From positions 82,044 to 146,043 of IMG/VR virus record IMGVR_UViG_3300025011_000019: a stretch of DNA of 64,000 bases. The stretch is one strand, 5' to 3'. This DNA comes from a virus. How positions within the stretch are numbered: position 1 is the first letter of the stretch; each line of letters begins with the position of its first letter. Shown here piece after piece: positions 16,124-23,732 of the stretch. The notes beneath the pieces were generated by a model. The model did no database searches and had not been told where the DNA came from. It was given only the letters and a program-made list of their open reading frames with translations. A program made the position numbers and the translations under genes.

Positions 16124-16517
16124 GATATGATTTTTAGGTTCTGTTGGGTTGGGGCGAGTTAAGATGGGATAGGGCAAGCTACGATAAGTTAAGCAATATA
16201 TGCTACGTTACGTCGAGATAAAATGCGTTATGATAAGTTTGGCCGAGTTAAGTTGAGCAATATATGTTCAGTTTCGTTGAGTAGGGTTTGGGTGGGTTTG
16301 GATATGCTTTGATGAGTATTTTAGGTTCAGTTTCGCTCTGTTGCGTTATGATTGGATGGGATAAGTTCTGTTATGTATTTTAAGTTGGGATATGATTAGA
16401 TATGTTCAGTTGCGTCTTGAATGTGATGAGTTTGGTTTTGTTAGGCATTTTAGGATCAGTTGTGTTGAGATGGGTTTCGTTGAGGTACGATACGCTGTGA
16501 TTTGATAGGCATTATGG
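16124..16517 (+). repeat. Pentamer array 1: six tracts of GNTNN units with 9-nt linkers
   Basis: Directly after the upstream stop codon the sequence is built of 5-base units, mostly G-T/A-T-N-N. Tracts are 16138-16192 (11 units), 16202-16256 (11), 16266-16315 (10), 16325-16374 (10), 16384-16444 (12 units plus one extra T at 16424) and 16454-16508 (11). They are separated by 9-base linkers at 16129, 16193, 16257, 16316, 16375, 16445 and 16509 (such as GCAATATAT, GTATTTTAG, GCATTTTAG). No reading frame crosses it. Unlike CRISPR there are no identical direct repeats: position 1 is constant, position 3 nearly so, and positions 4 and 5 vary. Probably a non-coding RNA or a dense protein-binding array. 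Confidence 0.9.
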
Positions 16518-16548
16518 GCAAAATAAGAATAATAAAGGAGATATAAGA

Positions 16549-17013
16549 ATGAATGAATTAGTAAATAAAAAAGAAAAATGGGAATTACTATTTGAGTATA
16601 TTGTAAAAATGGATTATGACACTACGATATTACATAGTGAAATTGAAGAGGTTATTAAAGAAAGTCAAAATACACCTAAATATTATTCTATTATTGGTAA
16701 AACAAAAAAGAAATTACTTGAATCAAGTAAAACTATTAAATCCTTAGCAGGTCAAGGATATTCAATTGTTAATCCAGATGAATATACTGATATGTCTTTA
16801 AAACATATTAAGAGTGGTTTTAATAAGATTGATAAAGGGTATCAAGTATTACAATATGCTCCTGTTAATGAAATGTCAAAAGAGGGATTGGAGGCATTTA
16901 GGCATGTTTCTGATAGAGCAAAAACACTTCATGCTATGCTTGCTGGAGGATGTACAGAATTAAAATTGTTAAATAAAAAGAAGAGTAAATTGGTATTAAG
17001 TAATAGTTTTTGA
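16549..17013 (+). CDS. Winged-helix-like phage protein between two pentamer arrays
   Basis: A 154-residue basic protein with an AAAGGAG site. Residues about 44-82 (YYSIIGKTKKKLLESSKTIK, then AGQGYSIVNPDEY) resemble the recognition helix and wing of OmpR-type winged helices. The C-terminal 60 residues are helical with a basic tail. I believe it belongs to a family often seen in phages, but the DNA- or RNA-binding role is inferred. It is enclosed by array 1 upstream and array 2 downstream, with both arrays ending within about 35 bases of its ends, so it is likely part of the same system. Confidence 0.6.
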   Translation: MNELVNKKEKWELLFEYIVKMDYDTTILHSEIEEVIKESQNTPKYYSIIGKTKKKLLESSKTIKSLAGQGYSIVNPDEYTDMSLKHIKSGFNKIDKGYQVLQYAPVNEMSKEGLEAFRHVSDRAKTLHAMLAGGCTELKLLNKKKSKLVLSNSF

Positions 17014-17017
17014 TTAA

Positions 17018-17109
17018 GATAAGCATTTTGGGTTTGGTTTAGATATGTTGGTTTGAGTTAAGTTGCGATGAGTTGTGTTAAGTTAGGTATTTTGAGTTAA
17101 GTATTTATA
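17018..17109 (+). repeat. Pentamer array 2: one tract of 11 GNTNN units
   Basis: Four bases after the preceding stop codon comes one unit (GATAA), a linker GCATTTTGG (17023-17031), 11 pentamers (17032-17086), linker GTATTTTGA (17087-17095), one unit GTTAA, and a degenerate final linker GTATTTATA. Ten of 11 units start with G and all 11 have T at position 3. The architecture is the same as in array 1, showing the pattern is maintained and not a chance low-complexity region. Confidence 0.88.
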
Positions 17110-17206
17110 AATCTTTAAAAAATTAAGGGACAGTTGATTATGTTTGTAATGGTGATGATTTATGCTATGGTTTATAAGTTATTATTGGTGTAAAGGAGAG
17201 GTTAGT

Positions 17207-17494
17207 ATGAAGAAATCAGTTGAATTTATAGGTAAGCCCACAGGAGATGGAGAATGTTTTTGTTGGGAAGTAGATGAAGAGAATTTTATGAAGGCAACGA
17301 ATGAAGTACCAGATGAGATTATGGATTATATTGGTGGAAAATATTCGCATAAAGATGGGAAATTTATTGGAGGCAAATTAATGGTTTATCCCAATAGTAT
17401 TTTTTCAGAAATGTATCTTGACAATGAAGAAATATATAGACATAAAATTCAAAAGAAAATGAGGATTAAAATTAGTTTTGAAGAATTAGATTGA
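17207..17494 (+). CDS. Hypothetical protein, 95 aa
   Basis: Not recognised. ATG at 17207 behind AAAGGAGAGG. Beta-rich, ending in an acidic KISFEELD. It follows array 2 and may be on the same transcript. Confidence 0.6.
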   Translation: MKKSVEFIGKPTGDGECFCWEVDEENFMKATNEVPDEIMDYIGGKYSHKDGKFIGGKLMVYPNSIFSEMYLDNEEIYRHKIQKKMRIKISFEELD

Positions 17495-17526
17495 AAATCA
17501 AATTTTAAAGGATGTTTAAATTAAAC

Positions 17527-17556
17527 TTGACTTATTATGCTAAATTGTGGTAGTAT
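17527..17556 (+). promoter_or_regulatory. Possible promoter of the NAD cassette
   Basis: TTGACT, 18 bases and TAGTAT just before the PRPP-synthetase-like gene. The -10 box is imperfect, so the call is moderate. Confidence 0.5.
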
Positions 17557-17590
17557 GAATATAGAAATAAATATTTCAGGAGGAAACAAA

Positions 17591-18415
17591 ATGATTTGGT
17601 TAAATAACAAACTATTAGATTTTACTACATTCCCAAATGGGGAAACAAAACTCAATGAACAACAAATTAATGAGATTTTAGGAGGTGTTAATAATTCGTT
17701 AACTACATTTAAGTATCAATCAGATGCAGACTTGATTAAACTATTGTTCTTAAAGAAATATCTAGACCAATTAAAAATAAATTGTAATCTACATATCATG
17801 TACATGCCATACAGTAGAATGGATAGATCGGAAGGAGGTTCAGCATTTACACTAAAATATATTGCAGAATTTATTAATAATTTAGGGTTTGATTATATTC
17901 ATGTATTGGAACCACATTCTGATGTAACTCCTGCATTATTAAATAATTGTAAAAGTAGATTCCTATCTGTAGATATTTTTTATGATATTAAAGACAAAAT
18001 TAATTTCAATGATGATACTGATTATGTTTATTTCCCAGATGCTTCGAGTGAGAAACGTTATAGTAAAATGATTGGCGTTCCAAATCAATTAGTTGGATTT
18101 AAACATAGAGATTTTCAAACAGGTAAAATTACTAGTCTTCAAGTTTTTGGAGATGTTAAGAAAAAAGGATTTAAAGTAATAATGTTGGATGACTTATCAA
18201 GTTATGGAGGAACATTTTTGCTTGGTGCAAAACAACTTAAAGAACTTGGAGCTTCTGAAATTTATCTTGTTGTTGGACATTGCGAGGAATCAATTTACAA
18301 AGGCGATGTATTTAAAACAGACTTGATTGATAAAGTTTTCACTACAGATACTATTATGAATGAATCATTAAATGATAAAATTGAAGTATATAAAATTATG
18401 AAAGAAGGTAATTAA
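17591..18415 (+). CDS. PRPP-synthetase-like protein (ribose-phosphate or ADP-ribose pyrophosphokinase)
   Basis: A 274-residue phosphoribosyltransferase-fold protein. FPNGETK (about residue 12) and YMPYSRMDRSEGGSAFT (about 75) match the N-terminal and catalytic loop regions of PRPP synthetase. HRDFQTGKI is near residue 176, and LDDLSSYGGTF (about 200) is the phosphate-binding loop where family members have VDDxxxTGGT. The ATG at 17591 follows CAGGAGG; an upstream in-frame ATG overlaps the promoter. It makes the pyrophosphorylated sugar used by the Nampt-like enzyme two genes on. In phage NAD-reconstitution pathways a homologue acts on ADP-ribose instead, and sequence alone does not decide between the two. 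Confidence 0.78.
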   Translation: MIWLNNKLLDFTTFPNGETKLNEQQINEILGGVNNSLTTFKYQSDADLIKLLFLKKYLDQLKINCNLHIMYMPYSRMDRSEGGSAFTLKYIAEFINNLGFDYIHVLEPHSDVTPALLNNCKSRFLSVDIFYDIKDKINFNDDTDYVYFPDASSEKRYSKMIGVPNQLVGFKHRDFQTGKITSLQVFGDVKKKGFKVIMLDDLSSYGGTFLLGAKQLKELGASEIYLVVGHCEESIYKGDVFKTDLIDKVFTTDTIMNESLNDKIEVYKIMKEGN

Positions 18416-18418
18416 GTC

Positions 18419-18919
18419 ATGAGTAAAGTATTCCTTGGCGGTACTTGTAATAATAGTATATGGAGAGACAAATTAATTCCAATGCTTAATATTAACTATT
18501 TTAATCCAGTTGTAGAGGATTGGACTGAAGAATGTATGATAGAAGAGCGTAGACAACGTGAAACATGTGATTATTGTTTATATGTAATTACTCCGTCTAT
18601 GAGTGGAGTCTATAGTATTGCAGAAGTTATAGATGATAGCAACAAACGTCCTGGAAAAACTATATTTTGTATATTAAATTCTGAAGTTCCAATAATTACA
18701 CAAGTACCAAATCCAATGTGCTATCTTGGAAGTCCTGATATTAATATGTTTATAGATAAAATTAATTATCCAAATGATAAGATTAATTTTTCAATTGGAG
18801 AAATGAAATCTTTAAATCAGGTCGGATTAATAGTAGAAAGAAATGGTGGAATGTATTTTAAATCGTTAGAAGAAGTTGCTGAGTATTTAAATAATATGAA
18901 TAAGAAAGAGGTAAAATAA
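18419..18919 (+). CDS. Nucleoside 2-deoxyribosyltransferase-like protein
   Basis: A 166-residue Rossmann-like protein of the nucleoside deoxyribosyltransferase superfamily. The FLGGTCNNSIWRD start, the acidic EERRQRETCDYCLYVITP segment and SMSGVYSIAEVIDDS (about residue 60), which supplies the usual catalytic Glu, support this. It lies 3 bases after the PRPP-synthetase-like gene and 1 base before the Nampt-like gene, so the three are co-translated. It may cleave or exchange N-glycosidic bonds in nucleosides or nicotinamide-containing nucleotides. Confidence 0.7.
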   Translation: MSKVFLGGTCNNSIWRDKLIPMLNINYFNPVVEDWTEECMIEERRQRETCDYCLYVITPSMSGVYSIAEVIDDSNKRPGKTIFCILNSEVPIITQVPNPMCYLGSPDINMFIDKINYPNDKINFSIGEMKSLNQVGLIVERNGGMYFKSLEEVAEYLNNMNKKEVK

Positions 18920-18920
18920 T

Positions 18921-20630
18921 ATGAAAACAAATCCAATGTTAATGACAGATTCGTACAAAATAAGCCACCTCATTATGAGTGAAAAAGGTACAGAAAAAAT
19001 TTATTCTACATTTACGCCTAGACATTCAAGAATTGAAGGAATTAATGAAGTAGTATTCTTTGGTTTACAAGGATTTATTAAAGATTATCTAATTGATAAT
19101 TTCAATGAAAACTTTTTCAATGTTGATAAATCAATAGTAGTTGCAGATTATAAAAGAATCATTAAAAATTCTCTAGGAGATAATTGTGCAGATACAACTC
19201 ATATTGAAGCATTACATGATTTAGGATACCTTCCTATTAAAATCAAGGCAGTAAAAGAAGGCACATTGATTCCAATGAAAGTTCCTGTGTTTACAATTGA
19301 AAATACTAAAAAAGAGTTCTATTGGTTGACTAATTTCTTAGAGACATTGATTTCCGCAAATATGTGGAAAGTAATTACTGCAACAACAATTGTAAAGAAA
19401 TATAGAGACATTTGTGAAAAGTGGGCTGAGAAAACATGTGATAGTAAAGATCATATTCAATGGCAATGTCATAATTTTAGTTATAGAGGTATGAGTGGTC
19501 ATGAAGATGCAGTAACTACAGGAGCAGGACATTTATTATATTTTACTGGTAGTGATACGATTCCAAGTATTCAATATTTAGAGCAATATTATGGTGTTAA
19601 TGTGGAAAAGGAATTAGTTTCAGCAAGTGTGTTAGCAACGGAACATAGTATTCAATGTGGATATCAAGATGATTTGAGATATTTTAAGAGAATGATTACT
19701 GAAGTTGCCCCTAGTGGAATTGTAAGTATAGTTAGTGATGGGTATGATTATTTTAATGTCTTGGGGAATATTTTACCTTCATTGAAAGATGATATTATGA
19801 GTAGAAATGGTAAGTGTGTCATTCGTCCTGATTCTGGAAGTCCAATAAAGATTATTTGCGGTAATGTGATTGTTGAAGATTTAACCAATGAAGAATATTG
19901 TGATAATCTGGAAGATTGCAAGGAAATTATGTTGGAGAGAATAATTGACGATATAAGAAATGATACACCTCATGGAGAACATGGTATTTCTAGGCAAGAT
20001 GCAATTTTTAAATTTCAAGATAAGCATTATGAAATTGTTATTGAAATTGATTGGAATAGACATGATAAACAATATTATTATATTGATGGTGCTAATGTTC
20101 ATATTTGTAAAGAAGTAAAATTAACTATAGAGCAAAAGGGTTCTGTAGAAGCATTATGGGATACCTTTGGAGGAACTATTAATAGTAAAGGGTATAAGGT
20201 ACTAGATAGTCATGTGGGCTTAATATATGGAGATAGCATAAGTCCAGAAATTGCAGAAGAAACTTTCAAACAATTAGAAGCAAAGGGGTTTTCAGCAGAA
20301 AACATCGTATACGGAGTTGGAAGTTATTCTTTAGGTTATCACACCAGAGACACATTTTCGTTCGCTTTAAAGGCCACTTATACGGTTATTGATGGAGTTG
20401 AAAAGTTTATCTTTAAAGATCCTAAAACCGATATTGGTGGAATCAAAAAATCTCAAAAAGGAATGGTTGCAGTAGTTGATGGTGAAAATGGTATCTATTT
20501 GGTTGATGGATTAAATGAAATGGAAAAAGATGCAATTGATATTATTGATTTACTTGAAGATGTATTTATTGATGGAAAATTAGTAAGAGATGAAAGTTTA
20601 GCAGAAATTAGAGCGAGAGTTTTGAAATAA
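18921..20630 (+). CDS. Nicotinamide phosphoribosyltransferase-like enzyme
   Basis: A 569-residue homologue of Nampt/NadV, longer than the usual 460-490. Visible signatures are the N-terminal MTDSYKISH, NFSYRGMSGHED (about residue 183, base-stacking region), TGSDT (about 209, the Asp that contacts nicotinamide), ATEHS (about 238) and RPDSGSP (about 301, ribose-phosphate site). It joins nicotinamide to PRPP to give NMN, or, in the phage NARP1-type route, to ADP-ribose pyrophosphate to give NAD directly. Extra length sits mainly between residues about 310 and 400. It is the last gene of a three-gene cassette. Confidence 0.88.
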   Translation: MKTNPMLMTDSYKISHLIMSEKGTEKIYSTFTPRHSRIEGINEVVFFGLQGFIKDYLIDNFNENFFNVDKSIVVADYKRIIKNSLGDNCADTTHIEALHDLGYLPIKIKAVKEGTLIPMKVPVFTIENTKKEFYWLTNFLETLISANMWKVITATTIVKKYRDICEKWAEKTCDSKDHIQWQCHNFSYRGMSGHEDAVTTGAGHLLYFTGSDTIPSIQYLEQYYGVNVEKELVSASVLATEHSIQCGYQDDLRYFKRMITEVAPSGIVSIVSDGYDYFNVLGNILPSLKDDIMSRNGKCVIRPDSGSPIKIICGNVIVEDLTNEEYCDNLEDCKEIMLERIIDDIRNDTPHGEHGISRQDAIFKFQDKHYEIVIEIDWNRHDKQYYYIDGANVHICKEVKLTIEQKGSVEALWDTFGGTINSKGYKVLDSHVGLIYGDSISPEIAEETFKQLEAKGFSAENIVYGVGSYSLGYHTRDTFSFALKATYTVIDGVEKFIFKDPKTDIGGIKKSQKGMVAVVDGENGIYLVDGLNEMEKDAIDIIDLLEDVFIDGKLVRDESLAEIRARVLK

Positions 20631-20715
20631 GATTTAGAAAGTGGAGTAAATGGAAGATATATGGAGATAAACGAAGTATATCTTCCTGATAAAGATTTGG
20701 ATGTGATATTTTTTT

Positions 20716-20922
20716 ATGGAATGTCCATATTGTAGTTATGAATTAAAATGCACAGATTACTATGGTAAGCGTCAAGTAGCAGAACATTATTGGTCGTACC
20801 CTCAATCTTGGATAGAGAAAGAGGGAGATATTTTCAAATGCGATAATGAAGAGTGCGACATGTATCAAGAAAGTTTTTATACTGATTCAAGAGATGAATT
20901 ACATGAAGGTTATCCATGTTAG
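20716..20922 (+). CDS. Zinc-binding protein, 68 aa (paralogue of the gene at 60843)
   Basis: CPYC at residues 3-6 and CDNEEC (about 45) give a likely zinc site. Strong similarity to the 60843 protein is visible in YGKRQVAEHYW, PQSWIE and the shared ending LHEGYPC. No good ribosome binding site lies before the ATG. A 24-codon frame opening at 20661 overlaps its start and could couple translation. Confidence 0.62.
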   Translation: MECPYCSYELKCTDYYGKRQVAEHYWSYPQSWIEKEGDIFKCDNEECDMYQESFYTDSRDELHEGYPC

Positions 20923-20936
20923 AAAAGGAGTAAATA

Positions 20937-21118
20937 ATGATAAACAACATCCCATGCCCTTACTGTAAAAGTAAAGACACAAATATAAAAGAAGTAATTT
21001 GGGTGTCTTTTAATCAAGAAAATGAAGGACTTGTAGAAATTATGCAATATTGACTGAGTTTAAGTATGAAGTTATTAGTCAGGATTATCAAGATAAAGAA
21101 TTGATTTTTAGAGATTGA
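20937..21118 (+). pseudogene. Small zinc-type gene with a frameshift
   Basis: The frame opens MINNIPCPYCKSK after AAAAGGAG (CPYC zinc half-site) and stops at TGA after EIMQY. From about 21049 another frame continues as ILTEFKYEVISQDYQDKE to TGA 21116. A one-base change would join them into a protein of about 59 aa. Confidence 0.5.
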
Positions 21119-21132
21119 TAGGAGATTTAATT

Positions 21133-21489
21133 ATGGATTTAAGAATGTATATATTAGTTAATGAAGATATTGAAATCAATAAAGGAAAACTTGCAGGTCA
21201 AGTCGGACACGCAGTAGCAGTATATTTTTATAATTTTATGATTGATGAGAGTAAGGAATACGATTCAACTATTGAATTATATATGACGAATTATCAAAAG
21301 AAAATTATTCTTTATGCTCCGCAATCAAAATTAGAGGAATTAGAAGTTAAAGGTTATATCGCTATCAGAGATAGAGGATGGACGGATTTAGAACCTAATA
21401 CATTGACATGTATTAATATGGGAATTATCGATTATGATGATTTTCCAAAAGAATTAAATTGGTTAAAAAATTTAAAGTTATGTAGATGA
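21133..21489 (+). CDS. Type-2 peptidyl-tRNA hydrolase
   Basis: PTH2-family enzyme (about 118 aa) that frees tRNA from peptidyl-tRNA dropped off ribosomes. Features are the MYILVNEDIEINKGKLAGQVGHA N-terminus (given here for its KLAGQVGHA active-site helix), ILYAPQSKLEELE in the middle, and RDRGWTDLEPNTLT near the end, equivalent to the family's D-AGRT-x-PGT block. PTH2 is mainly archaeal and eukaryotic but occurs in phages. The ATG at 21133 is chosen because the TAGGAGA before it is the ribosome binding site. Confidence 0.83.
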   Translation: MDLRMYILVNEDIEINKGKLAGQVGHAVAVYFYNFMIDESKEYDSTIELYMTNYQKKIILYAPQSKLEELEVKGYIAIRDRGWTDLEPNTLTCINMGIIDYDDFPKELNWLKNLKLCR

Positions 21490-21535
21490 GTTATCAATTC
21501 AAAGAATAGTTTGATCGGAATAGGAGTGTTTAATT

Positions 21536-21658
21536 ATGTGTGAGAATAATAAAGAAGCAAAGCATATTACGATTAATATTTTACCTCAAAGTCCTGTTGC
21601 TTGGTTTTTCATAATGTGGATTGGAATATTTTTTGCTTGTGCATTGGGAGGAAAATAA
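21536..21658 (+). CDS. Small membrane protein, 40 aa
   Basis: One hydrophobic segment (AWFFIMWIGIFFACALGG) at the C-terminus of a 40-residue protein, preceded by TAGGAGTG. Tail-anchored topology is likely; role unknown. Confidence 0.55.
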   Translation: MCENNKEAKHITINILPQSPVAWFFIMWIGIFFACALGGK

Positions 21659-21661
21659 ATA

Positions 21662-22114
21662 ATGACAAAATATGAAACAATGTGTGACACATACAAACAT
21701 AAGCAATTGGTCAATAAGTTTATGAATAAAGTTATCCAGAAATTAGGTGAAAGAGCAATCAATCATGATAATTCAAAACTAGAGGACTTTGAAGCAGATA
21801 TTTTTGCTCAACATAATTCAAAATTGGCTGGTTGCACCTATGGAAGCGAAGAAGATAAAAAGACTCTTGAAGAACTTAAAGAAGCATTAGATCATCATTA
21901 TGCAAAAAATAGACATCACCCCCAACATTGGCCTAATGGAATTAAAGATATGGATTTAGTAGATTTAATTGAAATGGTTTGTGATTGGAAAGCATCGTCA
22001 TTAAGACACAATGATGGAAATATTCTTATTGATATTGATAAAAATCATGATAGATTTGGTTATTCTTGTGATATGGCAGGGATATTTAAGAATACTGTTA
22101 AAATGTTTGAGTAG
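21662..22114 (+). CDS. DUF5662 family protein
   Basis: A 150-residue protein recognisable by AINHDNSKLEDFE (residue about 33), DHHYAKNRHHPQHW (about 78) and DLVDLIEMVCDWKAS (about 99). These His/Asp clusters suggest an HD-like metal site. The family is frequent in Gram-positive phages; biochemical function is unknown to me. GGGAGG site before the ATG. Confidence 0.75.
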   Translation: MTKYETMCDTYKHKQLVNKFMNKVIQKLGERAINHDNSKLEDFEADIFAQHNSKLAGCTYGSEEDKKTLEELKEALDHHYAKNRHHPQHWPNGIKDMDLVDLIEMVCDWKASSLRHNDGNILIDIDKNHDRFGYSCDMAGIFKNTVKMFE

Positions 22115-22128
22115 AAAGGAGAATTAAA

Positions 22129-22305
22129 TTGATTAATGAATTTAATCCAAAATTTCAAGATGGAGAAAAAGTATTATTAGATGGTAAAATTGTCACGGTA
22201 AATGAATGGGGTTATACACTGAAACAAGCTAGATATACTTATACTATAATTGAAAATCCTGCAACATTTTATTTTGAACATGAATTAAAGAAGTTGTTGG
22301 TTTAG
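22129..22305 (+). CDS. Hypothetical protein, 58 aa
   Basis: Not recognised. TTG start behind GAAAGGAGA. Small beta-rich protein (FQDGEKVLLDGKIVTVNEWG), SH3-like by eye, somewhat like DUF2158-type barrels. Confidence 0.55.
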   Translation: MINEFNPKFQDGEKVLLDGKIVTVNEWGYTLKQARYTYTIIENPATFYFEHELKKLLV

Positions 22306-22352
22306 AACAAGTCTTTTGTCTTGTTGTATTAAAGAAAGGAGAGTGATTAAAT

Positions 22353-22616
22353 ATGAAACCAATATTCAAATGTGATTTCTGTACTATGTTACTCCCAAAA
22401 GAAGAAATGGAAATCCATGAAAAAGTTTGTGATTATAATGTGATAAATAAAACTTGTTTGACTTGTAAAAATGCTAGAATGAGAGATGGGAGATTACAAT
22501 ATTGCAGAGTAGGAGAGCAAATGAATGTACAACATGGGTTTATAATTAAGATTTATCCGGTTGTAGGTTGTGATAAGTGGGAATTTGGGATTCCGAATGA
22601 TATTAAGGGGATTTGA
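22353..22616 (+). CDS. Zinc-finger protein, 87 aa
   Basis: CDFC (residue 6) and HEKVC (about 22) form a C2HC-like finger, followed by CLTCKNARMRDGRLQYC (about 33), a second Cys cluster. GAAAGGAGA site. Function unknown. Confidence 0.62.
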   Translation: MKPIFKCDFCTMLLPKEEMEIHEKVCDYNVINKTCLTCKNARMRDGRLQYCRVGEQMNVQHGFIIKIYPVVGCDKWEFGIPNDIKGI

Positions 22617-22628
22617 GGTGGATAGAAT

Positions 22629-23342
22629 ATGAATTTACTAGGTGGTAGAGCAGGATACAATAATGTAATGTTTGAATCAGAAACTCATACTTCAACAGCA
22701 ATAAGAAAAGGCAATAATATTATTGTAAATAAAATACTCAAAGATGATAAGCAAAATATTTTAGAGAATTTTCTTTACAGAATACCTTTTGCTAGAGCAT
22801 ATTGGATTATATTAAAATTAATTTTTACAAAATTTGGTTTGTTATTATTGGCACTAAGTCTTATTTATTCTTATGGTCTATACAATTTTGAACCAAGCAG
22901 TCTACAAAACAGTAACTATCATAATTTCATTATATTGCCTATTTTTATGTTGTTATTTAATAAATGTAGTAAAACGAAATATTATCATGGAGCAGAACAT
23001 AAAGTGGTAAATGATTACGAAATAAATGGTAAAGTGTCGATTGAAACATCAATGAATCAAAGTTGTGTAAATGATAATTGTGGAACTAATTTGTATATTG
23101 GATTAATTATAATTAGTGGATTATTAGTTTCATTAGTTCATTCTGGAGCAATGTTATTAGGATGGGGAATTACATATGAAGTAATGAGATCTGATAATAG
23201 GATTATTAAGTGGTTTGTTAAGCCAATTTATTTTGTAGGAAGTTTATTGCAGAAATATATTTTCACAAAGGAACCAAGTGTGGAACAATTAGAGGTTGCT
23301 ATTATGGCATTTAAGGGGTTAGAGGAGGAAAATAAATGTTAG
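22629..23342 (+). CDS. DUF1385 (YqhQ-like) membrane protein
   Basis: A 237-residue multi-span membrane protein. The hallmark YYHGAEHKVVNDYE (about residue 118) and CGTNLYIG (about 156) of the DUF1385/YqhQ family are present, flanked by hydrophobic segments at about 55-75, 95-112, 158-180 and 205-220. The conserved HGAEH suggests metal-dependent chemistry at the membrane. The family is of unknown function in bacteria and unusual in phages. The stop overlaps the next gene's start. Confidence 0.72.
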   Translation: MNLLGGRAGYNNVMFESETHTSTAIRKGNNIIVNKILKDDKQNILENFLYRIPFARAYWIILKLIFTKFGLLLLALSLIYSYGLYNFEPSSLQNSNYHNFIILPIFMLLFNKCSKTKYYHGAEHKVVNDYEINGKVSIETSMNQSCVNDNCGTNLYIGLIIISGLLVSLVHSGAMLLGWGITYEVMRSDNRIIKWFVKPIYFVGSLLQKYIFTKEPSVEQLEVAIMAFKGLEEENKC

Positions 23343-23606
23343 GTAAATATCTTAAAGACCTTGGTATATTAGAAGACAATACTCCTCAAGGTTGGAATAA
23401 AGATGATTCAAGGCAAGAACGATGGATTAAAGAAAGAGAAATATATGGTTTTGATGAAAAAGAAACTTGGTCAATGGACTTCACATTTAAACTATGGTTA
23501 TATGAAAGATTATCTATGTACAATGAAAAGGACTGACGAGCAGAAAGAAAAAGTAGAAGATATAGTTAATATATTTGCATTGTGTTTGCCTAGTTTATGG
23601 TGGTAA
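23336..23606 (+). pseudogene. Small gene, probably frameshifted near its 3' end
   Basis: The start MLGKYLKDLGIL overlaps the end of the previous gene. The frame stops at TGA 23534 after LSMYNEKD, while the +1 frame then continues RTDEQKEKVEDI...LPSLWW to TAA 23604. A one-base change near the AAAAGG at 23526-23531 would join them into about 90 aa. The first 66 codons could also be functional as they stand. Confidence 0.45.
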
Positions 23607-23686
23607 AGTATTAGAATGTAAGGGGGTGATTAGAATGTAGAAATAAAAGTTTTGTTGGACAACGTATATTATCCAAGCTGTGGGGA

Positions 23687-23732
23687 ATAATAATTATCAC
23701 AAGGTTAAATAAGAAGGAGTGATAATTATTAT
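23687..23732 (+). promoter_or_regulatory. 14-bp inverted repeat covering the MazF start
   Basis: ATAATAATTATCAC (23687-23700) pairs perfectly with GTGATAATTATTAT (23719-23732). The 18-base loop contains AAGGAG, and the right arm ends in the first two bases of the ATG. In RNA this would hide the start codon; in DNA it could be an operator. Confidence 0.6.

Noticed and set aside
16124-16517. CRISPR array
   Set aside because: There are no identical direct repeats of 23-40 bases and no unique spacers of constant length; the constant signal is one or two bases in every five plus a short 9-base linker.
16124-17109. Plain low-complexity or telomere-like repeat, or assembly artefact
   Set aside because: Register is exact over about 370 bases, units differ from each other at defined positions, linkers recur at whole-unit distances, and a second tract with the same rules lies beyond a gene.
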